Assembly: GCF_000801105.2 (NCBI RefSeq)
Contig: NC_079511.1
Span: 12,268,784 to 12,332,783 of the forward strand
Direction of reading: 5' to 3'
Length of the DNA: 64,000 bases
Origin: Raphanus sativus
Lineage: Eukaryota > Streptophyta > Magnoliopsida > Brassicales > Brassicaceae
Shown: positions 1 to 12,193 of the stretch, in pieces
Position numbering within the stretch: position 1 is the first letter of the stretch
Layout: each line of letters starts with the position of its first letter
Position numbers and translations under genes: made by a program
Notes under the pieces: model-generated
What the model saw: the letters and a program-made list of their open reading frames with translations, nothing else
The model's database searches: none
Told to the model about the DNA's origin: nothing

Positions 1-133
1 AAAATATATATTCATTATTGGGTTAATTTCTTGAAAGCTTTCATATATATATATATATAGTAGAAATATTTTTAACTATATATTTTTGCAACTAATTTTA
101 TTTATGATTAAAAGACATTCTTTTAGATGATAA

Positions 134-166
<33 letters not shown>

Positions 167-394
167 CTGTTTAATCTTTATTAAAAATATTCTTGGATAA
201 TAACAAAATATGTATATGAGTTATCTTTTTTTTTTCAAGATTTTTATTATATCAGTTTAATGAGTTATCTGATTTCATAAAGCTTTAATTCGTTTTTATG
301 TTTGGGTTTTATCATATTAAATCATAATTACTATATATTTTATAATTACTCATTAATATATGTGTTACTAACTAAAAGACTATGATAATAAATT
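1..394. other. AT-rich intergenic DNA
   Basis: No gene seen. The stretch is AT-rich with an (AT)n microsatellite at about 133-158 and another at about 45-58. Confidence 0.7.
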
Positions 395-877
395 GAGAAA
401 TTGCCAAAAATACCATTTTCATAGTACCACTTTTCATGTTTACACTAACCACTTTTAGCACTACTTTTAACGAAGGGTCTAGATTTAAAGGTTTAGGATT
501 TAGGGTTTAGATTTGATGTTTTAGGGTTTAAGGTATATAGTTTAGGGTTTAGAGTTTAGGATTTAGGGTTTAGAGTTAAGGATTTAGGGTTTATAGTTTA
601 GACTTTAGGGTTTAGGGTTTAGGATATTGAATTTAGGGTATATAGTTTAGGGTTTAGGGTTTAGAGTTGAAGATTTTGGGTTTAGGGTTTAGAATTGGAG
701 GTTTAAGAATTAGAATTTGGGATTATAATTTTGAAAAACATATAAAAACAAAGATATAAGAGTCTTTACCATTTTAATAAATAAGGTATTTTTGAAAATG
801 TGTCTTTAGTGGTGGTAAAAATGAATAATGGTACTTTGAAAGTGGTACTATACAAAGTGTAGTTATGAAATTTCCCC
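395..877. mobile_element. Mutator-like fold-back element with TTTAGGG-type repeats
   Basis: A 483-bp element flanked by the 8-bp direct repeat AATAAATT (387-394 and 878-885). The ends are imperfect inverted repeats: the left reads GAGAAATTGCCAAAAATACC and the right, reversed, GGGGAAATTTC followed by ATAGTACCACTTT, which is also near the left end. The interior (about 477-720) is a run of degenerate TTTAGGG telomere-type units. No protein is encoded. The 8-9 bp duplication and long inverted ends suggest a non-autonomous Mutator-like element; the family assignment is inference. Confidence 0.6.
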
Positions 878-885
878 AATAAATT

Positions 886-1373
886 ATTATTTTATTTCGT
901 TTGAAAATTCTTACATATTAATTATAATTTTTTGAAAATTTCTTCACATATTTATTATATAGAAATAAATTTTAAAAGTCACACTTAATATTCTTTTTCA
1001 ATTATATAAATTTAAGAATTTTATTTAATTAATATTTTATTTTATACTTTATGTTTTCAACTTTTTTTTGAAAATTTCTTTGTATACATATTTATTATAT
1101 AGAAATAAATCTTAAAAGTCACTTAATATTCTCTTTTTCAGTTATATAAAAATATTTAAGAAATATTGTATGAAAAAAAAACTTTGACAAAATTGTGAAC
1201 ATACCCTAAATTAACTGGTTCAAACCAGAGATTAACCCGACTATCAGTTTGCTCACAGACGCAATCATTTATAGGGATCTCAATAACTAGACAATATTTT
1301 GAGCTATAAACAGAAACAAAATGAATATGAATATGGCTGACGCATGAGGTGATTATATCTTCTAGGAACAAAA
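886..1373. other. Intergenic DNA with an internal duplication
   Basis: AT-rich, no gene seen. A roughly 55-bp sequence (with TTATTATATAGAAATAAAT, then AAAAGTCAC and ATTCT) occurs twice, near 950-1000 and 1090-1140, so a local duplication is likely. The part near 1200-1373 is the probable 3' untranslated or downstream region of the minus-strand gene. Confidence 0.5.
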
Positions 1374-2970
1374 CTAGGCAGAGAGTAAGATCCATGCTCC
1401 AAACACCGGGAAGGTGATCATTGCAGATGCCTGGATATTTCGTTTTACAGATTAGTTCAAGGATCAGACGAATCAAACATGGCCTTACACATTTACTAGA
1501 TATGAAAAGAACAACAACCCACATACCATAAAAAACACCACTTCACTGTTCGCAAGAGCTGCTGTGATCTCGTTTCTTTCCATCTCATGCTTGATGAAGC
1601 CTTGCAACTACAAAGAATCAAAGCAAAGCGTGGTTACGCATTTACCATTCCATATAAATTAAGAAATGTGAAGATTTTATAACAAACAAAACCTGGTGGT
1701 GGTATCTGGTAACAGCTGCCCAGAGGCTTCTTAACTGAGACAGGGCATTCTTTACCTCCCAGCGGATGTCATTCATGAGCTAAAATACAAGATACACGAA
1801 GAAGAAATTGAAGAGACTTATGAGATGAGTAAAGAAAGGTTTAAGCTTCTGTTCTTCAAAAATTTCATGCAAGTCCGAGAACTGTATTCAGATTTCACCT
1901 TCAAGAGAGTACATCTGCTAGGAACGTGATTCCTACGGTTACTGAACTCTTTCATCTTCAAGACGCAACAAAAAACAAATAAAAGAAGTAACCATCAGCG
2001 ATGTGAATCTATACACTACTTTGCTCACCGCTCATATATTTTCGCCTGCAATAAACGACAAACTTAAAAGCAGTAACTTAAAAGACCTGCTCAATATGCT
2101 GAACTTGAATCCACTGCTCCGTAACAACTTCGGTCATCTATAAATGTTCAGAAAAGTATTAATTACATACAATTAACCATATTAGAATCAATCAGCTACA
2201 AAGTCAAACAGAAGCGAATAAACACACCAGTTTAACTTGGAAGGCAGTAGCTTTAACTTGACCCTCGGCATGTCTTGCCTTATCCTCTGAAACGTGAAGG
2301 TCAAAGTTGGCTGTTCTCAAGGCAGCCCATAGGAGTTTAACCTAAGCAATGCCAAACCCTATTAATCTTTATAGAGTCGAAGCAGCTGATTTATGGAAAA
2401 AGAGTAGAGCTGCACAGACCTCTTCTTCCAATTCAATTATCCTTTTTTGGACCAAAGGTAAATCCCTCTGAGATCAAGTAGTAAATTGTCAGCAAACGCG
2501 ACACAGTTATATATCTCAACTAAGAAGCTGATTACACATAGAAACATAACTAAAAAGTAAAAACACTAGATAATGAATGTAAGGGTTTAAGTATACACAC
2601 AGGCATGGGTGAAGCAGAGTGCAAAACAAGGATCTGAGTTTCAGCAACTTGAATCAACTTGTCACGCTCTTTCAAGTAAAGGGTCTTATCATCCACCTTC
2701 TGCGTGGTTGCCTCAAGAGCTGCTTCTACAGAGCCATCAAGCCAAAAATAATATAATTAGCACAAAAAAAAAACGAAAGATTAAAAGAATCGGAAGAAAG
2801 GAGAGAAGTTTTAGTGTACCGAGTTGTGATATTCTGAGCTTAGCTGCTGCGTCTGGATCATTGAGCAAGTGCTGCTGGTTAGAACCGATCCGCTGGTTCT
2901 CAGATGAGAGAACAAAGAGTGGTGAAACAACGATGATGGCGAGAAACAGAGCAGCCAAGTGCACCATCAT
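1374..2970 (-). CDS. Coiled-coil membrane protein of the At4g31340/At2g24420-like 'myosin heavy chain-related' family, probable At1g28410 counterpart
   Basis: Ten exons can be threaded on the minus strand with GT-AG borders and one open frame of about 257 codons: 2970-2820, 2725-2601, 2467-2420, 2341-2228, 2137-2087, 2045-2029, 1941-1899, 1779-1693, 1607-1527 and 1430-1374 (stop TAG). The two short exons 2045-2029 and 1941-1899 are the least certain. The N-terminus is a hydrophobic signal or anchor (VHLAALFLAIIVVSPLFVLS). The middle is charged and helical (LEAALEATTQKVDDK...), and the last exon adds a hydrophobic tail (ASAMITFPVFGAWILLSA). That layout recalls a family of plant proteins with an N-terminal signal, coiled coil and C-terminal membrane segment, of unknown biochemical role. 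The gene lies head to head with RLT1, about 0.9 kb apart, as expected from Arabidopsis order. The orthology is inferred from position. Confidence 0.65.
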
Positions 2971-3897
2971 CAGTCTCTGTCACCAGGAGCTCCGGCGTTC
3001 CAATTCAGATCACAGGGGCTCTGCTCTCTCTCTGAATAAAATTGACTGAGAAGGAGAAAGTCAATTGAACCGGGTTTGTGAAATTGTGAACTGAACCGGT
3101 TTTGATTTGTGGTTGAATTAAACATTTAGCGGCGACGACAGGGAGTGTAATCAGCGAAAGAACGAACGGCATGACGTTTTATTGACTACGCTTTTTTTGG
3201 TCTGAAAGACAAAAAAACATATTGCAAACCTACGAGCGGATCTGAAAGACAAAAACACAAAACACAAAAGACCAGGCCCGTAAAAGCCTCTGAAAGAGTG
3301 TGTATTAATAAACAAGAATCAATTCAATTAAAATATAAAAAGAGAAAGAAAAAACAAGGAAAAAGCGGAAGGTGTGATGAAGATTGCATCATTCATGAAA
3401 GAGCCCTTCATAAACACAAAATCAACGGCAGAAGAAGAACCACACGCGATTCGCTGTAGCATATTATCATCCCTCGAGTTTCTACTCTCCCTTTTTTTCC
3501 TTCTTTTAATTTAAAAAAAAAAACGTTTTTCTTATAAGAAACAAAAGATTAAAATTTGAGATAGGAGTGAAAAAGAAAAAATAAGAAATATACTAAGAAG
3601 GGAGGGTTGAAATTATTAAGATGAGTGGTACAACAAGAAGCCCTGTTGTTGTTTTTCGCTTACGGATTTTATTATTGTTCATTCTTATATATTCCTCCTC
3701 CCACCCTTTTTAATTTCTTTTCTTTTTAACCATAATAATGTGTTTGGGGGTTAGTAGTAATCGAAAGGGGATCAGGGTTATTTGTTATGTAAGAAAGCCC
3801 TAGCTTTAGCTTTTATTTCTGTTCTTGTTCCGTGTTCTTCTTCTTGTTGGTTTGTTCTTCCTTTGCGGCCGTCTCGTCTCTCTTTCAATCTTCTCTG
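2971..3897. promoter_or_regulatory. Shared divergent promoter region and RLT1 5' leader
   Basis: This interval separates the minus-strand coiled-coil gene from RLT1, so it must hold both promoters. It contains pyrimidine-rich tracts near 3480-3530 and 3700-3730, typical of plant leaders. No conserved operator can be named. RLT1 has no in-frame ATG upstream of 3898 in this leader. Confidence 0.45.
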
Positions 3898-6800
3898 ATG
3901 GAGATGGGTTCGGACGGAGAAGAAGATCATCAGATCAGGAACGTAGCTGGTGAATCAAACCATAATAATAATAAGAATAAGAAGATGAAGAAGAAGGTGG
4001 TGGTTGTTGATACTAAGGACTCTCCCAAGCCCAAGCGTCAGATGAAGACTCCCTTTCAGCTCCAAACCCTCGAGCAAGTCTATTCAGGTTCCTCCTCCTC
4101 CTCCAAATCATATCTTATCTCTTTTTTGATTCCATCTTTACATTGGTTTTGGTTTTGTGGAGAGCAGAGGAAACGTATCCCTCGGAGGCGACGAGGGCTG
4201 AGCTGTCTGAGAAACTCGATTTGTCGGATCGGCAGTTACAGATGTGGTTTTGTCACAGGAGGTTAAAGGACAAGAAGGATGGTCAGGTCAAGAAACCACC
4301 TCCCAAACCATCCTCCTCCGCTTCTCTTCCTCCTCCTGCTTTCTCCTCCGTTAACCACTTACCCCCCGCTGCTCCTCCTGCCGCTGAGCTTGATTCTTCC
4401 GGATCTGATGATTCCGGTTCTGCCTCTGCCTCTGCCTCTGGCTCTGGCTGCAGCCCTTACTCGGAGCAGCAGCAGCAGCAGCAGCAGCCGAGGAGGGATT
4501 TTGCGAGGAGTGGTAGTAGTAACTCTCGTCCTGAGTACGAGCCTCCGCCTCCTCCGCCGCAGCCACGGTCGTCTGTGATGGTTCGTAGAGCTGTTGCCTG
4601 CATTGAGGCTCAGTTAGGGGAGCCTTTGAGAGATGATGGACCTATTCTTGGTTTGGAGTTTGATCCTTTGCCTCCTGGTGCTTTTGGTACACCTATAGGT
4701 ACATACGTACATACATTACTCTCTTCTTCTTTTTACCAATCATTAGTCTCTCTTTGCTTAGATTGTTCCGACTCTTAACTTTATTTCTCTTTTATTGGTC
4801 GTGGACAAACTATTGTAGCAATGCAGACGCACCAAGGTCATCCGTATGAGAGCAAAATGTATGAGCCACATGATGTCCGACCTCGAAGAGTTAGTTTCCT
4901 TCCTATTTATTTCTGAGTTATAATACAACAGAAACTATATACTTTATATACAATCTAGCTGTTGCCTTCATGTCGCTTTGATAAATTGCTAAAACTGATG
5001 TAATAGTTTTTGTGGTTATTATTCTCTGATCAATGTGATTGTATTCTCTTTCTTGTGCGTTCATGTACACATTTTTTTAACTACTTTGGTTGAACTTATT
5101 TGCTTTGGTTGAACTTATAGTCTCAAGCTGCCACCAGTTCTTACCACGAGCAACAATCTTTGAATGATCCGTCTTCCTTTACACCTGACATGTACGGGCG
5201 GTACTCTGAAAGTCATGCACGTGGTGTGGACTACGAAACTTCACGGCCTAGGAGTTCATCGTTTATGCAGCAGGGGAACGGGCCTTTACCAAAGTCGTAT
5301 GGAAACGCATCTCGTAACTGTTCTACATCTCAACAAGACATGCCTAGCCCCATTCTTCCTTCAGCTCGTGGTGATGGCTTCTTACTGGAGAGAGAATCGT
5401 CAGGCCTCCGAGCTGAAGATCCGTATTTGTTGTCTGACGGGGTGCGTATGAGTAATGATGTGCATAGGAAGGGAAAGGTAGCTTCCTGTGCCAGCTTCCG
5501 TTTCATCCCCTTTTTTGCTTGCAAGATACTACGTTCTTATCGTAATGTTGTTACTCTCACAGATTAACGATGGCAGACTCGGAAGAGGGAGTGGACAAAA
5601 AGATCTTGAGAAACTAGAACTTCAGAGGAAAAGGGTATCTCTCGTCATTCCTCATCCTCTTTACTACTAATTAGAAAAGTCTTGTTGTAACACATATTGA
5701 TGAGTTTGAAGCTTGTTTCCTCAGAATGAAGAACGCATGAAGAAAGAGATGGAAAGGTATGAGCGTGAGAGGCGTAAAGAAGAAGAGAGGTTGATGCGTG
5801 AAAGATTAAAAGAAGAGGAGAGGTTACAGCGTGAACAGCGACGTGAAATGGAAAGAAGAGAAAAGTTTCTACAGAGAGAAAATGAACGGGTAAGTTTTTG
5901 GAAACTATAAACTTTTATTCTTTTAGAAACCCATTGAGCAACTTTTGTGGAGAAAATTAGACTTATCTTTCTGTCCGAATGTTAAAGGCGGAGAGAAATA
6001 AGCAAAAAGAAGAGATTCGCCGGGAGAAAGAGGCTATAAGACGCAAGATTGCCGTTGAGAAGGCAACTGCACGTAGAATTGCTAAAGAGGCTATGGATCT
6101 AATTGAAGATGAGCAGCTAGAGCTAATGGATTTGGCTGCTGCTAGCAAAGGGTTGTCCTCGGTTATACAGCTTGATCATGACACATTACAAAACCTTGAC
6201 CTGTATAGAGGTATGGTCTCTCTGCCAAACTATGAAATTGATTTAGCTAGTACTGGATTTGGTAATCAAAACCCGGATGGTCTACTTAGGCTGATATGAA
6301 CAATTTGTAGCTTCTTCATTATATTGGTAATTTATTCAAAGTACATGTTATGGTCTTGTCCCAGATATGCCATATTGGTTGTAGCATCTTAGAGCACTGC
6401 CAAGAGAAATTCATTAATCATTTTGTTATAAAAACATTGCCATCTAGATTGGGTAGTAGCTTTCTGGATATTGCAATTCATCATAGTAATTCTACTTTTG
6501 CAGATTCTCTGAGCACATTTCCACCAAAGGCTTTGCAACTGAAAATGCCGTTTACCATTTCTCCATGGAAGGATTCCGAGGAAAATGTTGGAAACCTTCT
6601 TATGGTAATATGATCTTATTGATCTTTACTCTGCGCTAAAATGCCTCTTACTTGAAATTTATACCATCAAAATAACTTTGGATCAGAACAATGAGACCAA
6701 TTTCGCATGTCAACCTTCTAACATTGTGGTTGCTTTTCAGGTTTGGAGATTCCTAATATCATTTTCTGATGTTCTTGACCTATGGCCTTTTACCCTGGAT

Positions 6801-9800
6801 GAGTTTATTCAGGCCTTGCATGACTATGTAAGTCTTTTTTGTACTACTCATTCTGAGATTCCCTTGTTTTCTCGTGTTCTACAGTTATGTCTTTACTTCC
6901 ATTGTTCTTTTCTTGTATGTGATACATATATGTATATCCTATTGTAGGACTCAAGGTTACTGGGGGAGATACATATCACTCTTCTGAGATCAGTAATACG
7001 AGATATTGAAGATGTAGCTAGAACACCTTATAGTGGAATTGGAAATAACCAATATACTACAGCCAATCCTGAGGGTGGACATCCCCAGATAGTTGAAGGG
7101 GTAACTTTCTCTTTTCTCTGTCTCCTATAATATATATTACTTTTTCTCTTCCTCTTTCCTAATGCTTCCTTCTTCTTCAGGCTTATGCATGGGGCTTTGA
7201 CATTCGTAGTTGGAAAAAGCATTTGAACCCACTAACATGGCCTGAAATACTCCGCCAGTTGGGACTCTCTAGTGGATTTGGGCCTAGGCTGAAGAAAAAT
7301 AATTCCCGTGTGACCCACACTGGTGACAAGGATGAGGTACTTATTCGCACTAGTTCAGCAGCTGGTGATTTTATTTTTTTCTTAAACATTGTTTTGGGTT
7401 GATTGTGTCTGCAGGCTAAAGGTTGTGAAGATATCATTTCTACTCTTCGCAGTGGTTCAGCAGCTGAAACTGCTTTTGCATCAATGCTGGAGAAAGGGTT
7501 ACTGGCTCCACGCAAGTCTAGGCATCGGTTGACACCTGGAACTGTCAAGTTTGCTGCCTTTCATGTTCTCTCTCTTGAGGGAAGCAAGGGACTGACAGTA
7601 ATAGAACTTGCCGACAAGATTCAGGTATATTTATAATCTATATACGTTCTGTTGATTTTATTATAATACAAATATTCCATTTACTAAGTTTTTTATGATT
7701 TCCACTTGTAGAAATCTGGACTCAGGGACTTGAGAACAAGCAAGACGCCAGAGGCTTCTATCTCTGTTGCGTTGACAAGAGATGTGAAGCTCTTTGAAAG
7801 AATAGCCCCTTCGACGTATTGTGTACGAGCTCCTTATGTGAAGGATCCTGCGGATGGAGAAGCAATACTCGCAGAAGCTAGGAAGAAAATAAGAGCCTTT
7901 GAAAATGGCTTAGCAGGTCCAGAAGATGTGAATGATCTTGAAAAGGATGAAGACTTTGAATGTGATATTGATGAGGATCCGGAGGTTGATGAGTTAGCAG
8001 CTCTACCAAGTGCCTCAAAAAATGCTGATCTAGGTGAAGCTAACGGTTTGCCTGGAAAGGGAGGTGAGATTATGTTCTCTGATGTTAAAACAGATGTAAA
8101 GAGTGAGGTTGAGAAGGGGGTTTCTTCTCCACCTACAAGCAGTATGAAGAGCATTGTACCACAATGCCATAGTGAGCAGCGTAAAGATACAGCGCTTTAC
8201 TCCGTGGATAATACAAATGCTGTGGTTGGAGATAGCAACCAAGGTCAGTCATGGGTTCTAGGTCTTTCAGAAGGGGATTACTGTCATCTAAGTGTTAAAG
8301 AGCGCCTTGAGGCCCTTGTTGTTTTAGTCGGCATAGCCAATGAAGGAAATTCCATCAGAGCTAGTCTTGAGGTAAAGTCTGGTTTTCATTTTATCAGCTT
8401 TTGAGTCTGTAATTTTGTTATCTTACTGAAACTTCTTTTTGCAGGATCGTCTGGAAGCAGCAAATTCTCTTAAAAAGCAAATGTGGGCCGAAGCACAATT
8501 AGATAACAGCTGCATGAGAGATGTACTCAAGTTTGATATTCAAAACTTATCAAGCAGCAAAACCGAAACAACCCGTGAGATGGATAGTTTCAACAGAGAC
8601 CCTTCTCAACTTATAGATGAAACGAAGACGCCCCTGGAAGTTGTTTCAAACGATCTTCATAAATTATCTACTGAGAGAGTTTCTTTTAACCAAGAGGGCA
8701 ATATAAGTCAAGAAAATTTCTCATCAAAGAGATCTCGCTCACAATTAAAATCATACATAAGCCACAAAGCAGAAGAGGTGTATCCATACCGATCCTTGCC
8801 GCTTGGACAAGATCGGCGCCACAATCGTTACTGGCATGTTGCTGCATCAGCATCTAAAAGTGATCCTTGCTCGGGTCTTATATTTGTTGAGCTCCATGAT
8901 GGCAGGTGGCGCCTCATTGATTCAGCAGAGGTAATAACAACTTTAGCGGTTAAACAGTTTGTAGCTATAAGGTTTTTGTTGCTTAGATAGAGATTGTTAA
9001 CCATTCCTTGTGTGAATTTGTTCTGCGTAGGCTTTTGACACTCTGGTTGCATCACTGGATATGCGTGGGGTCAGAGAGTCCCATTTACGCATAATGTTGC
9101 TGAAGATTGAGGGAGCATTCAAAGAGAATGCTTGCAAGAAAAATTGTGCTGTGAATCATTCTCCTACCGATTCTGTGATCCCATCTAGTGCTATATTGGG
9201 GTCGTGTTCTGATTCAATGGGAGCCTCAACTTCTATTAGAGTTGAGCTAGGGAGAGACGACAAGGAGATCAAGAGTTTCTTAAAACGGTTCCACGCTTTC
9301 CAGAGATGGATGTGGACCGAGACGTACAGCTCACTGCCTTCTTGTGCTAGGAAATACGGGAAGAAGAGATGTGAACTACTAGCAACATGTGAAGTGTGTG
9401 TTGCTTCTTATTTATCTGAGTATACGCACTGCACTTCTTGTCACCAGAGATTAGACATGGCTGATAATTCAGAGAGAAAGATAATAGATTCAGGTTTGAC
9501 TGCATCTCCTCTTCCTTTTGGAGTCAGGTTACTCAAAGCACTACTTGTTTATCTTGAGGTAAAGCATCACTGAACTCTTGTCAAGTTTTAGTCTACAGTC
9601 AGTACTTGATACCAGCTTTTCATTTATTGACTACAGGCATCTGTTCCGGATGAAGCTTTTGAATCATTTTGGACAGAGGAGAAAAGAAAAAATTGGGGGT
9701 TTAGGTTGAATGCTTCATCATCACCTGAAGAGCTTGTGCAGGTACTAACATCTTGTGTTTTCTTTCCCTAAAATACAAATATAATTTTGTTTTAAAAACT

Positions 9801-10914
9801 TGCTATTTTTGACAGGTCTTGACTTATTTAGAGAGTGCAATCAAGAAAGAATCTTTGTCATCCAATTTTGTGTCGGCAAAGGAGCTTTTGGGAGCTGACG
9901 ATCAGGGATCAGTTGATGTGTTTCCATGGATACCAAACACAGTATCAGCCGTTGCTTTGAGACTTTCAGACCTTGATGCATCCATTGTTTATGTGAAGCC
10001 AGAGAAACCTGAGCCAGTCATGGAAGATGAGAGCGAGCAGATTGTAAGTCTTTTACACCGTTTATTAATAATTGTAAAAATTGTTTCACTCTTGCTCAAT
10101 TTGGAAGGGTATTTTATGGTATATGCAGAGCCTTTTCCCTGGAAACTCTCTTTTGAAAGGCAAAGGACCCAAAGAGCAAGAAGACCAAGAAGAGGTTGTT
10201 CCAAACTCGGGTAAAAAAAGTAATAAACGACGAGTTATCTTTGGATCTGGATCAAGCAGAAAGGTGAAGAAGAAGAAAGTGCAAGGGGCTTCTGGCAGAT
10301 TTGTCGCTGCTAAGAGCAATGTTTCAGCCAGTAGGAGCATGATGAGCGTGGAGTTGAACCATCAAGTCCCTGGAAGAGGAAAGAGGACTGTTAGAAAAAG
10401 ACCAGAGAGGAACGATGAGGACAATTACCGCTTAGTCAGCAGAATGGCTGACATTGTTAGGCCTACAAGCGAAGAAGTTGAAGATGAGGAGGAAGAAGAA
10501 GAGCAGACATTCAGAGGCATTGATGAAGATTGGGCAGGTGAAACTCCTAGAGAGATGGACGAGGAATGGGCCAGTGAAACACCTAACAGAGTGATGACTC
10601 CGATGCAAGTGGATGATGAAAGTGACGACAACAGTGTTGGAGTTCAATCAGAGGATGATGATGATGATGATGAGGGTCAGTTTGTGAGTTATAGTCAGAG
10701 AAACAAGTGGGGGTTTGATTGGAATAGTAACCCAAATGAGGCAATGGAGGGTGTAGAAGAAGAGGTTGTCGGGGTTGAGCAAGTCCAAAGAGAATATGTG
10801 GCAGAAATGACTGAGAGCTCTGAAGAAGAAGATGATGATGTACCTACTGCTAGTAATGCAGCAGCCAACAATTACGACAGAGAATCAGAAGATTACAGCA
10901 GCAGCGATTCATGA
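3898..10914 (+). CDS. RLT1: Homeodomain-DDT chromatin-remodelling cofactor RLT1 (HB-1)
   Basis: Eighteen exons join into 1703 codons without a stop: 3898-4087, 4168-4698, 4819-4889, 5121-5477, 5563-5634, 5725-5889, 5988-6210, 6504-6604, 6741-6827, 6948-7100, 7181-7336, 7415-7624, 7712-8371, 8445-8930, 9031-9558, 9637-9741, 9816-10043 and 10129-10914. The product (1702 aa; Arabidopsis RLT1 about 1705 as I recall) has a homeodomain at about 45-104 with the unusual recognition helix WFCHRR, a short polyQ, a charged coiled coil (about 400-530), a DDT domain from about 570 (WRFLISFSDVLDLWPFTLDE), a HARE-HTH region (about 710-800), WHIM-type motifs (about 960-1190, YRSLPLGQDRRHNRYWH) and an acidic Ser-rich tail. 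In Arabidopsis, RLT1 and RLT2 act with ISWI remodellers CHR11/CHR17 in the nucleus to restrain the vegetative-to-floral switch. The start at 3898 matches the family N-terminus MEMGSDGEE. No defect was seen. Confidence 0.95.
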
Positions 10915-11316
10915 ATTGAGATTGTAGCATGTGGAGAAAGAAGAAGACTACATTGTTGAAGACATGTTTTATAATATAATAGGAGGAAAAGAAAGTGATA
11001 GTGTATCAGAATAGGTGAGAAAACCTAAGAGAAGCATTAGAAGAACATTTATGATTTGATTTGGTTTAAGTCAAGCCAAGCCTAAGCATATATTTAGCAA
11101 ATGCCTTTGTTATCATAATTTTAATAATTTCATTGTTTTGTTGGGTAGTAGTGTATGCGGAAATGAAAATTTCGAAACTTGAAAACGTAATTTTTAACTT
11201 TTTAGGAATGAAAATGTTTTAGAAACGATAATATATATATATATATTTAATATATAAATCAATAAATAACAATTATGTTAAGTATACAAAAAAATAAAAC
11301 AAGTGTAATCATTAAA
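10915..11316. other. RLT1 3' untranslated region and AT-rich flank
   Basis: The first 200 bases downstream of the RLT1 stop are probable 3' UTR (several TTTATAATATAATAGG-like poly(A) signal contexts). AT-rich DNA with an (AT)n run near 11230 follows. No gene seen. Confidence 0.5.
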
Positions 11317-12184
11317 AAGAAATACTTGGGTTCACCCCACCCAACCAATAAGATTTCGTTATTTCATATTTAGTATCTTTAAAAAAAAAAGCAAAATATT
11401 ATCAAGTTTTATTATATTTTTAAAATAAAAAATAAATAGAAAATAATAGTAATCGCAAAAAAAAATTTTATATTTAAAATACCGTCAGCAAAACACTAAA
11501 CCGTAAATCATAAACCTTAAATCCATGGTAAACCCTTGGATAAATCTTAAATCTTTGGATTTTTTTTTAATATTTTTAACAAAATCAGCAAAACACTAAA
11601 CCCTAAACTCTAAATACGAAATCCTAAACCTTTGGATAAATCATAAACTTTTGGGTAAATCATAAATCCTAAACCTTTGGGTAAACCCTAAACCCTAAAT
11701 CTTAAATCCTAACCCCCTGGGTAAACCCTAAACCCTTGGGTAAATCATAAATACTAAACTCTAAACCTTTGAGTTTATGATTTACCCAAGGATTTAGGGT
11801 TTACCCAAGGATTTAGGGTTTAAGATTCAGGGTTTAAGGTTTAGTGTTTGGCTGATGGTATTAAAAATATATTTTTCTAAAACGTATTTTTGTTTGCAAT
11901 TAATGTTAATTTTTTTAGTTTTATTTTTTAGTTTAAAAATATTAAGGTTTATGATTTAGGGTTTAATATTTTGCTGACGGTATTTTAAATATAAAATCTT
12001 TTTTTTTGGTAAAATGTCAAGAATATAAAAACATAATATTCTATTTATTTTTTATTTTAAAAACATAATAAAACTTGACAATATTTTGTTTCCTTTTTTA
12101 AAAGATACTGAATATAAAATAACGAAATTCTATTGGTTAAGTGAACCTAAAGATTCACTTTAGGGGTGAACCCAAGAATTTCTC
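11317..12184. mobile_element. Mutator-like fold-back element with inverted telomere-type repeats
   Basis: An 868-bp element flanked by a perfect 9-bp direct repeat ATCATTAAA (11308-11316 and 12185-12193). The ends are long inverted repeats: the left starts AAGAAATACTTGGGTTCACC, the right reversed starts GAGAAATTCTTGGGTTCACC, and similarity continues for about 100 bp (ATTTCGTTATTT, TCAAGTTTTATTAT). Inside, degenerate CCCTAAA units (about 11490-11780) face TTTAGGG units (about 11790-11970). There is no coding capacity. The 9-bp duplication with long inverted ends fits a non-autonomous Mutator-like element. Confidence 0.75.
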
Positions 12185-12193
12185 ATCATTAAA

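Noticed and set aside
395..877. Interstitial telomere marking an ancient chromosome end
   Set aside because: The telomere-type units are enclosed by inverted ends and a target duplication, so they are transposon cargo.
3832..3897. Upstream extension of the RLT1 first exon
   Set aside because: Starts at GTG and adds a hydrophobic stretch not found in the family; ATG at 3898 matches the known N-terminus.
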